DNA from: Chlorobiaceae bacterium
GTDB lineage: Bacteria > Bacteroidota > Chlorobiia > Chlorobiales > Chlorobiaceae
Direction of reading: 5' to 3'
DNA length: 64,000 nucleotides
Assembly (NCBI GenBank): GCA_013334865.1
Contig: JAAXWS010000002.1
Coordinates: 62,001-126,000 of the forward strand
In this document: in pieces, positions 36,371 to 44,990 of the stretch
Layout: the number at the start of each line of letters is the position of its first letter
Position numbering within the stretch: position 1 is the stretch's first letter
Made by a program: the position numbers and the translations under genes
Notes under the pieces: model-generated
What the model was told of the DNA's origin: nothing
Database searches by the model: none
The model's input: the letters and a program-made list of their open reading frames with translations, nothing else

Positions 36371-37954
36371 ATGAAACCGGTCCTTACTGCACGTGAAATG
36401 GCCATGGCCGACCGCTCGGCCATCGAAGAGCTTCGCACCGGACAGACCCGGCTGATGGAGCTGGCCGGCCGGGAGACCGCCCGCATCGTCGCCGGTCAGT
36501 TCAACGCCGACGGCAACCTTGACGGACTCTCCTTCCTGGTGGTCTGCGGCAAGGGAAGCAACGGGGGCGATGGCTTCGTTGCCGCCAGGCACCTCCTGAA
36601 CCTTGGCGCCGAGGTGGACGTGGTTCCAGTCTGGCCTGAATCGGAGCTGTCGGGCGTCAACCTCGAAGGGTTGAACATCCTGAAGGCCTACCGACTCTAC
36701 CACGAAGGGCTGAGGATATTCTCCGGACTTGACGAGGCCCTGCCCCTCGTTCACGAACGCTGCTACGACGCCGTGCTCGACGCCCTGTTCGGCACCGGGT
36801 TCCGCTCGATTCCAGACAATAACGGCATCGAAGAGCTGGCCCGCGGCGCCATCGAACTGATCAACAGCCTGAACGACACGACGGGCGCCGTGACGATAGC
36901 CATCGACCTCCCTTCCGGCCTCGACGCCACCAGCGGCATCGCTGCCGTTCCCTGCGTGAAAGCCGACCAGACGATCACCATGGCTTTCCTGAAGACCGGG
37001 TTCTTCCAGAACGACGGACCGGCCATGTGTGGCGACGTACAGGTGGCGGAGATCTCCATCCCGCAGTTCCTGGTCGAACCCTTCTCCTGCATGATCGTCG
37101 ACGAAACCTTCGCCGCGGAAAGCTACCTGCTGCGCGATCCGTCCAGCGCCAAGCACCTGAACGGAAAGGTGCTCGTTGTCGCCGGGTCGGCGGAAGGCGG
37201 TTCCTCGATGCTCGGCGCCGCCATGCTTTGCTCCGCCGCCGCCGTCAAGGCCGGTGCCGGCTACGTCTGCGCCTCGCTTCCCCCGGGCCATGCCGCCGCC
37301 ATGCACGGGTTTGCGCCGGAGGTTGTGGTCATCGGGCGCGACAGGGAGGAGCTGCTTGAAAAAGCCCGCTGGGCAGACGCGATCGTCATCGGTTGCGGAC
37401 TCGGGAGGAGCGCGGCTTCGCAAGACATTGTCGAAGAGCTGCTCCGGCATCCCGAAGTCACCGCCAAAAAGCTGGTGCTCGACGCCGACGCCCTTTTCGC
37501 CATCGCGGAACGGGGTATCTTCGACGAGCCCCACGGCCTCGATGACGCCGTCGTCACCCCGCACGCCGGAGAGTGCAGCCGGCTCTCCGGCCTCACCCCC
37601 GAAGAGGTCATGGCATCCCCTCTCGACCTCTCCAGGACCCTCGCCTCGAACTTGAACGTGAACCTGCTGCTGAAAGGGCGCCCGACCTTCGTGGCGTCGC
37701 CTGCGGGTACGGTGCTCATCTCGGACAGCGGCACCGAATCGCTTGCCACGGCCGGATCGGGCGACGTGCTCGCCGGAATGATCGGAGCGCTCGCAGCCAA
37801 AGGCCTCGACACCTTCGACGCTGCCGCGGCCGGCGCCTGGCTGCACGGCCGTGCCGGTGACCTCGCCTGCGACGTCTCCAGCCTGGTCTCGGCAACTGAT
37901 GTGATTGCGGCGATACCCCGTGCGGTGATGGAACTGTTTGAAGAAGAATCGTGA
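36371..37954 (+). CDS. nnrD: Bifunctional NAD(P)H-hydrate epimerase / ADP-dependent dehydratase
   Basis: A 527-residue metabolite-repair fusion. The N-terminal YjeF domain (about 1-215) epimerises damaged NAD(P)H hydrate: GKGSNGGDGFVAARHL and DALFGTGF are the signature, followed by AIDLPSGLDA. The C-terminal ribokinase-like domain (about 240-527) dehydrates the S-epimer using ADP: VTPHAGECSRL and the GSGDVLAGMIGAL anion-hole motif are intact. The ATG at 36371 is preferred to the TTG at 36365. It may be co-transcribed with purL, 100 bp upstream. Its stop codon lies inside a 7-bp repeat array. Confidence 0.94.
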   Translation: MKPVLTAREMAMADRSAIEELRTGQTRLMELAGRETARIVAGQFNADGNLDGLSFLVVCGKGSNGGDGFVAARHLLNLGAEVDVVPVWPESELSGVNLEGLNILKAYRLYHEGLRIFSGLDEALPLVHERCYDAVLDALFGTGFRSIPDNNGIEELARGAIELINSLNDTTGAVTIAIDLPSGLDATSGIAAVPCVKADQTITMAFLKTGFFQNDGPAMCGDVQVAEISIPQFLVEPFSCMIVDETFAAESYLLRDPSSAKHLNGKVLVVAGSAEGGSSMLGAAMLCSAAAVKAGAGYVCASLPPGHAAAMHGFAPEVVVIGRDREELLEKARWADAIVIGCGLGRSAASQDIVEELLRHPEVTAKKLVLDADALFAIAERGIFDEPHGLDDAVVTPHAGECSRLSGLTPEEVMASPLDLSRTLASNLNVNLLLKGRPTFVASPAGTVLISDSGTESLATAGSGDVLAGMIGALAAKGLDTFDAAAAGAWLHGRAGDLACDVSSLVSATDVIAAIPRAVMELFEEES

Positions 37955-37970
37955 CGCGTGACACGTCAGG
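37950..37970 (+). repeat. 7-bp repeat array containing the nnrD stop codon
   Basis: CGTGACG, CGTGACA and CGTCAGG at exact 7-bp spacing. The TGA stop of the epimerase/dehydratase gene is at 37952-37954, inside the first unit. The gap to the convergent aminotransferase gene is only 44 bp. Confidence 0.75.
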
Positions 37971-37998
37971 ACAAAAAGATGAAGTCCCCGGTATTGTT

Positions 37999-39219
37999 TT
38001 ACTCTCCTCCCGCCCCGTTCGCTTTCAGGAACTTCCTGATGTTCCTTGCCGCCTGGCGGATGCGCTCCTCGTTCTCGATCATGGCCACGCGCACGTAGTC
38101 GTCGCCGTAGGCGCCGAACCCGATGCCGGGGCTCACGGCCACCTTGCCTTCCACGAGCAGCTTCTTGCTGAATTCGAGGCTGCCCATCTCGCGCATCGGC
38201 TCGGGAATCTTCGCCCAGACGAACATCGACGCCCGCGGGACCACAATGCCCCATCCGGCATTGGCGAAGCTTGAAATGAGCACATCCCGGCGTTTGCGGT
38301 ACACTTCGCTGATCTCGCGAACGCAGCTCTGGTCCTCGGTCAGCGCGATGGTCGAAGCGACCTGGATCGGAGTGAAGGTGCCGTAGTCGAGCCAGCTTTT
38401 GATCTTCTCCAAAGCGCCGATCAGCTTTGCGTTGCCGACCATGAACCCCACGCGCCACCCTGCCATGTTGTAGGTCTTCGAGAGGGTGTAGCTCTCGACC
38501 GCCACGTCCTTGGCGCCCGGCACTTGCAGGATCGACGGGGTCACGTAACCGTCGAAGGTGATCTCGGCGTAGGCGATGTCGCTGATGATGTAGAACCGCT
38601 CCCTGCGCGCAAGTTCCACCAGCCGCTCGTAGAATGGCAGCTCGACCGTTGCCGTGGTCGGGTTGTTCGGGAAGTTCACCACGAGGTACTTCGGCTTCGG
38701 CGAAGACTCGCGCAGCGCTGTCTCGATGTTGTTGAAGAACGCGTCCTCATCGAGGGTGTGGTCGTCGTTCATCTCGAGCTTCATGCGGTGCACGTTTCCA
38801 CCGGCGAGGATGAACGCCTGCGAGTGGATCGGGTAGCACGGGTCGGGCACGATGGCCAGATCGCCCGGATTGGTGATCGCCTGCACGAGGTGCGCGTACC
38901 CCTCCTTCGAACCCATGGTGACCACCACCTCGCGATCGAGGTCGAGGTCGACGTTGTACTTGTTCCTGTACCAGTGCCCGACTGCCCCGCGAAGCTTGTA
39001 GATCCCCTTCGAGACCGAGTAGCCGTGCGTCTTCGGCTTGTTGACGCTCTCCACGAGCTTGTCGATGATATGCTGCGGGGTCGGCCCGTCGGGATTGCCC
39101 ATCGAAAAGTCGATGACATCCTCGCCCGCCCTGCGTTCAGCCATCTTCAACTCGTTGACGGCGGCGAATACGTATTTTGGAAGCCTTTTGATCTTGTCGA
39201 ACTGTATTTCGTCGAACAT
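37999..39219 (-). CDS. alaC: Class I/II aminotransferase, AlaC type
   Basis: A 406-residue PLP enzyme of fold type I. The Schiff-base Lys248 sits in YTLSKTYNMAGWRVGF. VIDFSMGNPDG, THGYSVSKGI, GSKEGYAHL, PDPCYPIH, NFPNNPTTATVEL and ISDIAYAEI match the AlaC group closely. AlaC makes alanine from pyruvate and glutamate. I cannot exclude a broader 2-oxoacid role. The start at 39219 (MFDEIQFDKIKRLP) fits the family. Confidence 0.9.
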   Translation of the reverse strand: MFDEIQFDKIKRLPKYVFAAVNELKMAERRAGEDVIDFSMGNPDGPTPQHIIDKLVESVNKPKTHGYSVSKGIYKLRGAVGHWYRNKYNVDLDLDREVVVTMGSKEGYAHLVQAITNPGDLAIVPDPCYPIHSQAFILAGGNVHRMKLEMNDDHTLDEDAFFNNIETALRESSPKPKYLVVNFPNNPTTATVELPFYERLVELARRERFYIISDIAYAEITFDGYVTPSILQVPGAKDVAVESYTLSKTYNMAGWRVGFMVGNAKLIGALEKIKSWLDYGTFTPIQVASTIALTEDQSCVREISEVYRKRRDVLISSFANAGWGIVVPRASMFVWAKIPEPMREMGSLEFSKKLLVEGKVAVSPGIGFGAYGDDYVRVAMIENEERIRQAARNIRKFLKANGAGGE

Positions 39220-39363
39220 GGCAGTATAATCGGGGAGTGCTGGTTAAGAAGTGGTATCTCAATGTACCATGAGAGTAAACTTGTAAGAATATCATAAACA
39301 AAAACAGCCGCATCTCCATGTCATGGAGCATTTTTTTGTACGGGGACTTGAACTACGCCACGC

Positions 39364-39816
39364 TCAGAGCTGCGACGTGCAGGCCGGACACCTCACGGCG
39401 CCCTTCGGCACCATGGTGCAGCAGAAGGGGCATGCCTTGAGGGGTGTCGGCGCAGGCACCGCCGATTCGGGCTTCATGCTGCGCAGGCGGTTCACGGCCT
39501 TGACCATCAGGTAGACCGAAAAGCTCACGATCAGGAAGCCGATGAGCGCATTGGCGAACACCCCGTAGTTGAGCGTTACGGCTCCGGCCGCCCTGGCTTC
39601 GGCAAGCGTCGCGTACGGCGCACCCTTCGCCCCTTCCCTCAGCACGAGGAACAGGTTCGAGAAATCGACCCCGTGCAGCAGCAGGCCGATCGGAGGCATG
39701 AGCATGTCAGCAACCAGCGCATTCACCACAGAACCGAATGCACCGCCGATGATGATGCCGACCGCCATGTCGACCACATTCCCCCTGAGGGCGAACTCCC
39801 TGAACTCTTTCATCAT
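39364..39816 (-). CDS. mscL: Large-conductance mechanosensitive channel MscL with zinc-ribbon tail
   Basis: A 150-residue inner-membrane channel that opens under osmotic downshock. The N-terminal amphipathic helix and first pore helix (EFREFALRGNVVDMAVG and IIIGGAFGSVVNALVAD) and the second helix (LIGFLIVSFSVYLMVKAVN) are typical. Instead of the usual cytoplasmic helix bundle, the C-terminus ends in a zinc-ribbon-like CPFC-10-CPAC pattern (Cys129, 132, 143, 146). The start is the first of two ATGs (39816) with AGGAACAA upstream. It is separated from alaC by 144 bp; whether they share a transcript is not clear. Confidence 0.92.
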   Translation of the reverse strand: MMKEFREFALRGNVVDMAVGIIIGGAFGSVVNALVADMLMPPIGLLLHGVDFSNLFLVLREGAKGAPYATLAEARAAGAVTLNYGVFANALIGFLIVSFSVYLMVKAVNRLRSMKPESAVPAPTPLKACPFCCTMVPKGAVRCPACTSQL

Positions 39817-40022
39817 AAGACTTGTTCCTGTTTAGTATTGTATACTATATAAATCAGGGAAGAGGTGAAGCTCAATGAACGCAGGGGGATGGATCCGGGC
39901 ATCTGACAAAAATAAAGGCCCTTAATTGCACTTTACGGTATTTTTTAGTAAAATAAAACCTCTACCCATGCTTATCGCCCGCTCGACTTCATCCAGAATA
40001 TAACCCGGCAAACATCTTCAAG

Positions 40023-41525
40023 ATGGAGCAATACATACGTCCAAATTCGTTGAAAAAGCAGCTTGAGAAGGCTACGGGCAATAACTACGCCTGCTGTTAC
40101 CAGTGCGGGAAATGCACGGCCGGGTGCCCTGCCGGCGGCTTCATGGACAATCCCCCCGCCAGGATCATGAGACTCGTACAGGCCGGTCATGTCGAGGAGG
40201 CCATGAAAAGCGATTCGCTCTGGTACTGCGTCGGATGCATGACCTGTACCTCGAGGTGCCCCCAGAACCTCGAGATCTCGGGCACCATGGACTCCCTTCG
40301 CGAGCTGGCGCTGAAAACCGGCAAAGCGTCTGAGGACCGGTCGAAAAAAATGGTCACGGCCTTCCATCTGGCTTTCCTCAAGACGGTGCGCAAGAGCGGC
40401 CGCCTCCAGGAGCTCGCCCTCGTCAACAGCTACAAGCTCAAGACCCGGAGCTTCCTCCAGGATGCAGGAGCCGGTGTGCAGATGATCAAGCAGGGCAAGA
40501 TCAACCCCATCTCAGTCATCACCTCGAAGGACGGCGTCCATGCAAAAGATCAGATCGAGAAGATCTTCCAGATCGCCGAACAGGAGAGCCACTTCCACGC
40601 CGAGCGGCGCCGGCCGGTGAAGCGGACGTTTCGCCCGGACCCGCCCGTGAAGATCGAACCGGGCATGACCATCGGCTACTACCCCGGCTGCTCACTTTCG
40701 GGCACCGCAAAGGACTACGACATCTCCGTGAAGCGGATGTGCGAGCGGCTCGGCATCAGGCTCAGGGAGATCGAGGACTGGAACTGCTGCGGCGCCAGCT
40801 CCGCCCACGCCACGAACCATAAGCTCTGGATGCTCCTGCCCGGCAGGAACCAGGCGCTTGCCGACCTGCAGGGGCTCGATTACGTGCTCGCCCCTTGCGC
40901 GGCATGCCTGAACCGGCAGGTGACCGCCAGAAAGGCCCTCATGGAATCTGAGGAGCTCCGGGCGGAACTCGAAACCGTGATGGGAAAAGAGGCCTCCTGC
41001 CGGGCGCAGTTCATCGGCGTTATGCAGCTGCTTGAGGGAATAGGCCCGGAACTGCTATCCAGGAAAGCGGTCAAGCCCCTGAATGATCTTTCGCTCGCCT
41101 GTTACTACGGATGCCTGCTGGTCCGGCCGTTCGAAACCATGGGGTATGACGATCCCGAGAATCCGACCAAGATGGAGGCGATTCTCGAAGCCCTTGGCGC
41201 AAAGCCGGTCGACTGGTCTTACAAGGTCGAGTGCTGTGGCGCCGGCCTGACTCTCGCGCAGCAGGAGCTGATCGAAGACCTGACGCACAAGATCTCGAGG
41301 AACGCCGCCGCCAACGGGGCGAAGGCCTTCGTGGTCGCCTGCCCGCTCTGCCACACCAACCTCGACATGCGTCAGGAAGGGATGCGCAAGCGGTTCGGCA
41401 TAAACAGTTCGATGCCGGTCTACTATATTTCGGACCTGGTCGCCATAGCCTGCGGCGCAAGCCCGGATGAGGTCGCACTCGACAAGCACTTTGTTCCGGC
41501 CATCGATATGGTCAGGAACCTGTAA
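40023..41525 (+). CDS. hdrCB: Heterodisulfide-reductase HdrC-HdrB fusion protein
   Basis: A 500-residue fusion. The HdrC part has two 4Fe-4S motifs: C25-x2-C28-x2-C31-x3-C35-P, then CVGCMTCTSRCP. The HdrB part, from about residue 215, has two complete CCG domains: GCSLSGT, NCCGAS and CAAC in the first, and GCLLVRP, ECCGAG and CPLC in the second. In HdrB these bind two non-cubane 4Fe-4S clusters that reduce a disulfide. The likely substrate here is a small thiol or a DsrC-type disulfide. It is the first gene of the hdr-flx operon, 134 bp before hdrA. The 200-bp region upstream is AT-rich and must hold the operon promoter. Confidence 0.9.
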   Translation: MEQYIRPNSLKKQLEKATGNNYACCYQCGKCTAGCPAGGFMDNPPARIMRLVQAGHVEEAMKSDSLWYCVGCMTCTSRCPQNLEISGTMDSLRELALKTGKASEDRSKKMVTAFHLAFLKTVRKSGRLQELALVNSYKLKTRSFLQDAGAGVQMIKQGKINPISVITSKDGVHAKDQIEKIFQIAEQESHFHAERRRPVKRTFRPDPPVKIEPGMTIGYYPGCSLSGTAKDYDISVKRMCERLGIRLREIEDWNCCGASSAHATNHKLWMLLPGRNQALADLQGLDYVLAPCAACLNRQVTARKALMESEELRAELETVMGKEASCRAQFIGVMQLLEGIGPELLSRKAVKPLNDLSLACYYGCLLVRPFETMGYDDPENPTKMEAILEALGAKPVDWSYKVECCGAGLTLAQQELIEDLTHKISRNAAANGAKAFVVACPLCHTNLDMRQEGMRKRFGINSSMPVYYISDLVAIACGASPDEVALDKHFVPAIDMVRNL

Positions 41526-41536
41526 ACCGTTTCCAG

Positions 41537-41582
41537 GCCTGCTTGCAGGCGGCATCGCGACACAGTGTGGTGTGTCGATGCC
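41537..41582 (+). other. Two adjacent hairpins between hdrCB and hdrA
   Basis: GCCTGC-TT-GCAGGC (41537-41550) is a perfect short hairpin. Directly after it, GGCATCGCGACACA (41551-41564) pairs with TGTGTCGATGCC (41571-41582) with a two-base bulge. There is no U-run, so it is unlikely to be a terminator. An mRNA processing or stability element that sets the ratio of HdrCB to the rest is possible. Confidence 0.5.
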
Positions 41583-41659
41583 CGCGTTGTCCCGTATTCC
41601 ACCGGTATCCGCTCCAATGGGCCGGGTATCGCAAACACCTTAAACTGGAAGGCATCAGG

Positions 41660-43630
41660 ATGGCAAAAATAGGAGTATTCGTCTGCCACTGCGGCGAGAA
41701 CATCGCCTCGATGGTGGACACTGCGAAGCTGACGGCCACCATTGCCGATCATCCGGGCGTCACCGTATCGTCTGAATACAAGTACTTCTGCTCCGATCCC
41801 GGTCAGGAGACCGTCAAGAAGGCCATACGCGAGAACGGCCTCACGGGTGTGGTGGTCGCGGCCTGCTCCCCGAGGATGCACGAGCAGACCTTCCGGAAGG
41901 CGTGCGCGGAAGCCGGCCTCAATCCCTACATGCTCGAGCTCGCCAACATCAGGGAGCAGTGCTCCTGGGTCCATACCGACAGGGACGAGGCAACGGAAAA
42001 GGCCATCGAGATCACCCGCTCGCTGGTCGAGAAGGTAAAGCGGAACAACGACCTCAAGCCGATTTCGGTGCCGGTCACCCGTCGCGCCATGGTCATCGGC
42101 GGTGGCGTCGCGGGTATCCAGGCGGCCATCGACATCGCATCGGCCGGACGCGAAGTGGTGCTGGTTGAGCGGGAACCCTCAATCGGCGGCCATATGGCGC
42201 AGCTTTCCGAGACCTTCCCTACCCTCGACTGCTCCCAGTGCATCCTGACGCCCCGCATGGTCGAGGCGCTCCAGCATCCGAATATCACCATGATGACCTA
42301 CTCGGAGGTGGAGGAGGTCGACGGCTACATCGGCAACTTCACGGTCAAGGTCCGCCGGAAGGCCAGGTATGTCAGGATGGAGACCTGTACCGGCTGCGGC
42401 GACTGCATCCAGAAGTGCCCGGTCAAGAAGATCCCCAGCGACTTCGAGTGCGGGCTCGGCAACCGGACGGCGATCTACACCCCGTTCGCCCAGGCCGTGC
42501 CGAACGTGCCGGTGATCGACCGCACCCGCTGCACCTACTTCAAGAACGGCAAGTGCAAGATCTGCCAGAAGACCTGCCAGATCGACAGCATCGATTTCGA
42601 CCAGCAGGACAGGATCGAGACCGTCGAGGTCGGCGCCATCGTGGTGGCAACCGGTTTCCAGGTCCAGAACACCGCCATTTACGGCGAGTACGGCTACGGC
42701 CGGTACAAGGACGTCGTCACCGGCCTGCACTTCGAGCGCCTCGCCTCGGCCAGCGGACCGACCGCCGGCAAGATCCTCCGCCCTTCGGACGGCAAGGAGC
42801 CCGAGACGGTGGTGTTCATCCAGTGTGCAGGGTCGCGCGATGCCGCCAAGGGGGTGAAGTACTGCTCCAAGATCTGCTGCATGTACACGGCCAAGCACGC
42901 CATGCTTTATGCGCACAAGGTCCACCACGGCAACTCGCAGATCTTCTACATGGATATCCGTGCTGCCGGCAAGGGTTATGACGAGTTCACCCGACGTGCC
43001 ATCGAAGAGGACGAGGCCGGCTATATCCGCGGCCGGGTCAGCAGGGTCTTCGAAGAGAACGGCAAGCTGATCGTCCGCGGTGCCGACACCCTGCTCGGCA
43101 GGCCGGTCGAGGTCGTGGCCGACATGGTGGTGCTGGCCACGGCCATGGTGCCGCAGCCTGACGCGAAGGATTTCGCCAAGCGCATCGGCATCGGTTACGA
43201 CGAATACGGCTTCTTCAACGAAGCCCACCTCAAGCTCCGCCCGGTGGAAACCGCCACGGCCGGCATCTACCTCTGCGGCGCCTGCCAGTCCCCGAAGGAC
43301 ATCCCCGATTCGGTTGCCCAGGCCTCCGCTGCCGCAGCCAAGGTGCTCGGCCTGTTCAGCAAGGAGCAGCTCGAGAGGGAGCCGGTCATCGCCTCGGTCA
43401 CCGACGCCACCTGCGCCGGTTGCTGGGGCTGCGTGATCGCCTGCCCGTACAACGCTATCGACCGGAAGGACATTACCGACAGGAACGGGAATGTCGTCAA
43501 GCGGGTGGCAAGCGTCAACCCGGGCCTCTGCCAGGGTTGCGGAACCTGCGTCACCTTCTGCCGGTCAAACAGCATCGACCTTGCAGGGTTCACCGAAAAG
43601 CAGATCTTTGCCGAAGTGATGGCGCTCTGA
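41660..43630 (+). CDS. hdrA: Heterodisulfide reductase subunit A (flavin-based electron bifurcation)
   Basis: A 656-residue FAD/Fe-S protein and the hub of the complex. The N-terminal region (FVCHCGENIAS) is the Fe-S-binding extension of HdrA. A thioredoxin-reductase-like FAD domain starts at about residue 145 (IGGGVAGIQAAIDIASAG, then GGHMAQLSETFPTLDC). A 4Fe-4S motif CTGCGDCIQKCP is at about 241, and CTYFKNGKCKICQKTC lies further on. Two C-terminal ferredoxin motifs, CAGCWGCVIACP (about 584) and CQGCGTCVTFC (about 624), complete it. In homologues the FAD splits an electron pair between ferredoxin and HdrB. The start at 41660 has AAGGCATCAGG upstream; the longer frame from 41543 overlaps the hairpins and is rejected. 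Confidence 0.93.
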   Translation: MAKIGVFVCHCGENIASMVDTAKLTATIADHPGVTVSSEYKYFCSDPGQETVKKAIRENGLTGVVVAACSPRMHEQTFRKACAEAGLNPYMLELANIREQCSWVHTDRDEATEKAIEITRSLVEKVKRNNDLKPISVPVTRRAMVIGGGVAGIQAAIDIASAGREVVLVEREPSIGGHMAQLSETFPTLDCSQCILTPRMVEALQHPNITMMTYSEVEEVDGYIGNFTVKVRRKARYVRMETCTGCGDCIQKCPVKKIPSDFECGLGNRTAIYTPFAQAVPNVPVIDRTRCTYFKNGKCKICQKTCQIDSIDFDQQDRIETVEVGAIVVATGFQVQNTAIYGEYGYGRYKDVVTGLHFERLASASGPTAGKILRPSDGKEPETVVFIQCAGSRDAAKGVKYCSKICCMYTAKHAMLYAHKVHHGNSQIFYMDIRAAGKGYDEFTRRAIEEDEAGYIRGRVSRVFEENGKLIVRGADTLLGRPVEVVADMVVLATAMVPQPDAKDFAKRIGIGYDEYGFFNEAHLKLRPVETATAGIYLCGACQSPKDIPDSVAQASAAAAKVLGLFSKEQLEREPVIASVTDATCAGCWGCVIACPYNAIDRKDITDRNGNVVKRVASVNPGLCQGCGTCVTFCRSNSIDLAGFTEKQIFAEVMAL

Positions 43631-43686
43631 GCAACTCATTCTGTAAAGACACCAGTAATTAAAAACCAGCGAACGAGCACCAGCCG

Positions 43687-44136
43687 ATGAGTGAACCATT
43701 CGAACCGAAGATCGTAGCCTTCGTCTGCACCTACTGTACGTATGCGGGTGCCGACCTTGCCGGCACGAGCCGCATGAAATACGCATCCAACGTCAGGATC
43801 GTCCGGCTTCCCTGTACCGGCCGCATCAGCCCGATGTTCATCCTCAAGGCCCTCCAGAAGGGTGCTGACGGCGTGCTCGTCAGCGGATGCCACCCCGGCG
43901 ACTGCCATTTCGCGCAGGGCAACTACCATGCCCGCCGCCGCTGGACGGTGTTCCGTGCCCTCCTCGCCTTCACGGGCATCCCTGAGGAGCGCATCAAGTT
44001 CTCGTGGATCAGCGCCGCGGAAGGCGCGAAATTCACCGAACTGATCAACGGCATCACCGGGCAGATCCGTACCCTCGGTCCGTTCGAGCAGTACCAGGAG
44101 CTGCAGAAAGTCATAGAAACCCAGTCTACGTATTAA
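43687..44136 (+). CDS. flxD: FlxD / MvhD-type [2Fe-2S] electron-transfer subunit
   Basis: A 149-residue protein of the MvhD/FlxD family that passes electrons to HdrA. Cysteines lie in FVCTYCTYAGAD, in LPCTGR, and in CHPGDC, the usual ligand pattern for a 2Fe-2S cluster. SGCHPGDCHFAQGNYH is the signature block. It is 56 bp after hdrA and 10 bp before flxC. Confidence 0.92.
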   Translation: MSEPFEPKIVAFVCTYCTYAGADLAGTSRMKYASNVRIVRLPCTGRISPMFILKALQKGADGVLVSGCHPGDCHFAQGNYHARRRWTVFRALLAFTGIPEERIKFSWISAAEGAKFTELINGITGQIRTLGPFEQYQELQKVIETQSTY

Positions 44137-44146
44137 GGAAGCATTC

Positions 44147-44977
44147 ATGGGAATACAGGAACAATACCGAAAAGAGGCCGCGGAACTGCTCTCGTCCGGA
44201 GAGGTGAAACTGGTTATCGGCTACGGGGAGGGCTCGACAGCCGAGCGCAGAAGACCCGTGTTCGTCCGTTCGGCGGAATATGTCAGCCGCCTCGTGCTCG
44301 ACGGAAGCTGCGTCGCCAACCTCTCCTCATACCTCGTTCCGGAAGGCCTCCTGAGCGACGGGAAAAAGGTCGCCGTCTTCCTGAAGCCCGACGGCATCAG
44401 GAGCATCAACATCCTCGCCGCCGAATCTCAGCTCGACCCGGAGCAGGTGGTGATCCTCGGTTTTGACATCGAAGGAGGACAGGCGGCTCCCCTGCCAGGC
44501 CGCAAGGCTTCAGATTTCACGGCCCTGATCGGCTCGCTCAAATCCGCAGGTCTTTCGCCCGAACTGCAGAAGGATGCCGACCGGCTAGAACAGATGAGCG
44601 CCTCGGAGCGCTTCGGGTACTGGAAGGAGCAGTTCTCCAAATGCATCAAGTGCTACGCCTGCCGCCAGGTCTGCCCCATGTGCTACTGCCGCCGCTGCAT
44701 CGTCGACGTCAACCAGCCGCAGTGGATCAACACCTCGTCGCACACCCTGGGCAACTTCGAATGGAACATCATCAGGGCGTTCCACCTCGCCGGCCGCTGC
44801 GTCTCCTGCGGAGGCTGCGACCGCTCCTGCCCGGTGAACATTCCTCTCAGGCTCATCAACCACCGCATGGCCAAGGAGGCGCTCGACACCTTCGGGCATT
44901 ACGCCGGTGAAAGCGCCGAACAGCAACCCGTGCTTGCCACCTTCAGGCAGGAAGACCCCGAGACTTTCATCTTATAA
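44147..44977 (+). CDS. flxC: FlxC-type 4Fe-4S protein
   Basis: A 276-residue iron-sulfur protein of the Flx module. The C-terminal third has ferredoxin-type motifs CIKCYACRQVCPMCYCRRC and CVSCGGCDRSCP. The N-terminal 150 residues have an alpha/beta fold without cysteines to ligate clusters. It probably relays electrons between FlxA/B and FlxD. AAGGA lies eight bases before the ATG, and the gene ends 13 bp before flxB. Confidence 0.85.
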   Translation: MGIQEQYRKEAAELLSSGEVKLVIGYGEGSTAERRRPVFVRSAEYVSRLVLDGSCVANLSSYLVPEGLLSDGKKVAVFLKPDGIRSINILAAESQLDPEQVVILGFDIEGGQAAPLPGRKASDFTALIGSLKSAGLSPELQKDADRLEQMSASERFGYWKEQFSKCIKCYACRQVCPMCYCRRCIVDVNQPQWINTSSHTLGNFEWNIIRAFHLAGRCVSCGGCDRSCPVNIPLRLINHRMAKEALDTFGHYAGESAEQQPVLATFRQEDPETFIL

Positions 44978-44990
44978 GATTATTTCCCGT

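Noticed and set aside
39306-39345. CTCCATG-type palindrome followed by T-run as an mscL terminator
   Set aside because: The T-run is on the plus strand, where no gene ends; on the mscL strand the tail after the stem is weak.
39340-39365. tRNA-like 3' end (GGGGACTTGAACTACGCCA)
   Set aside because: No cloverleaf could be drawn from the flanking sequence; the resemblance is to part of a T-arm only.
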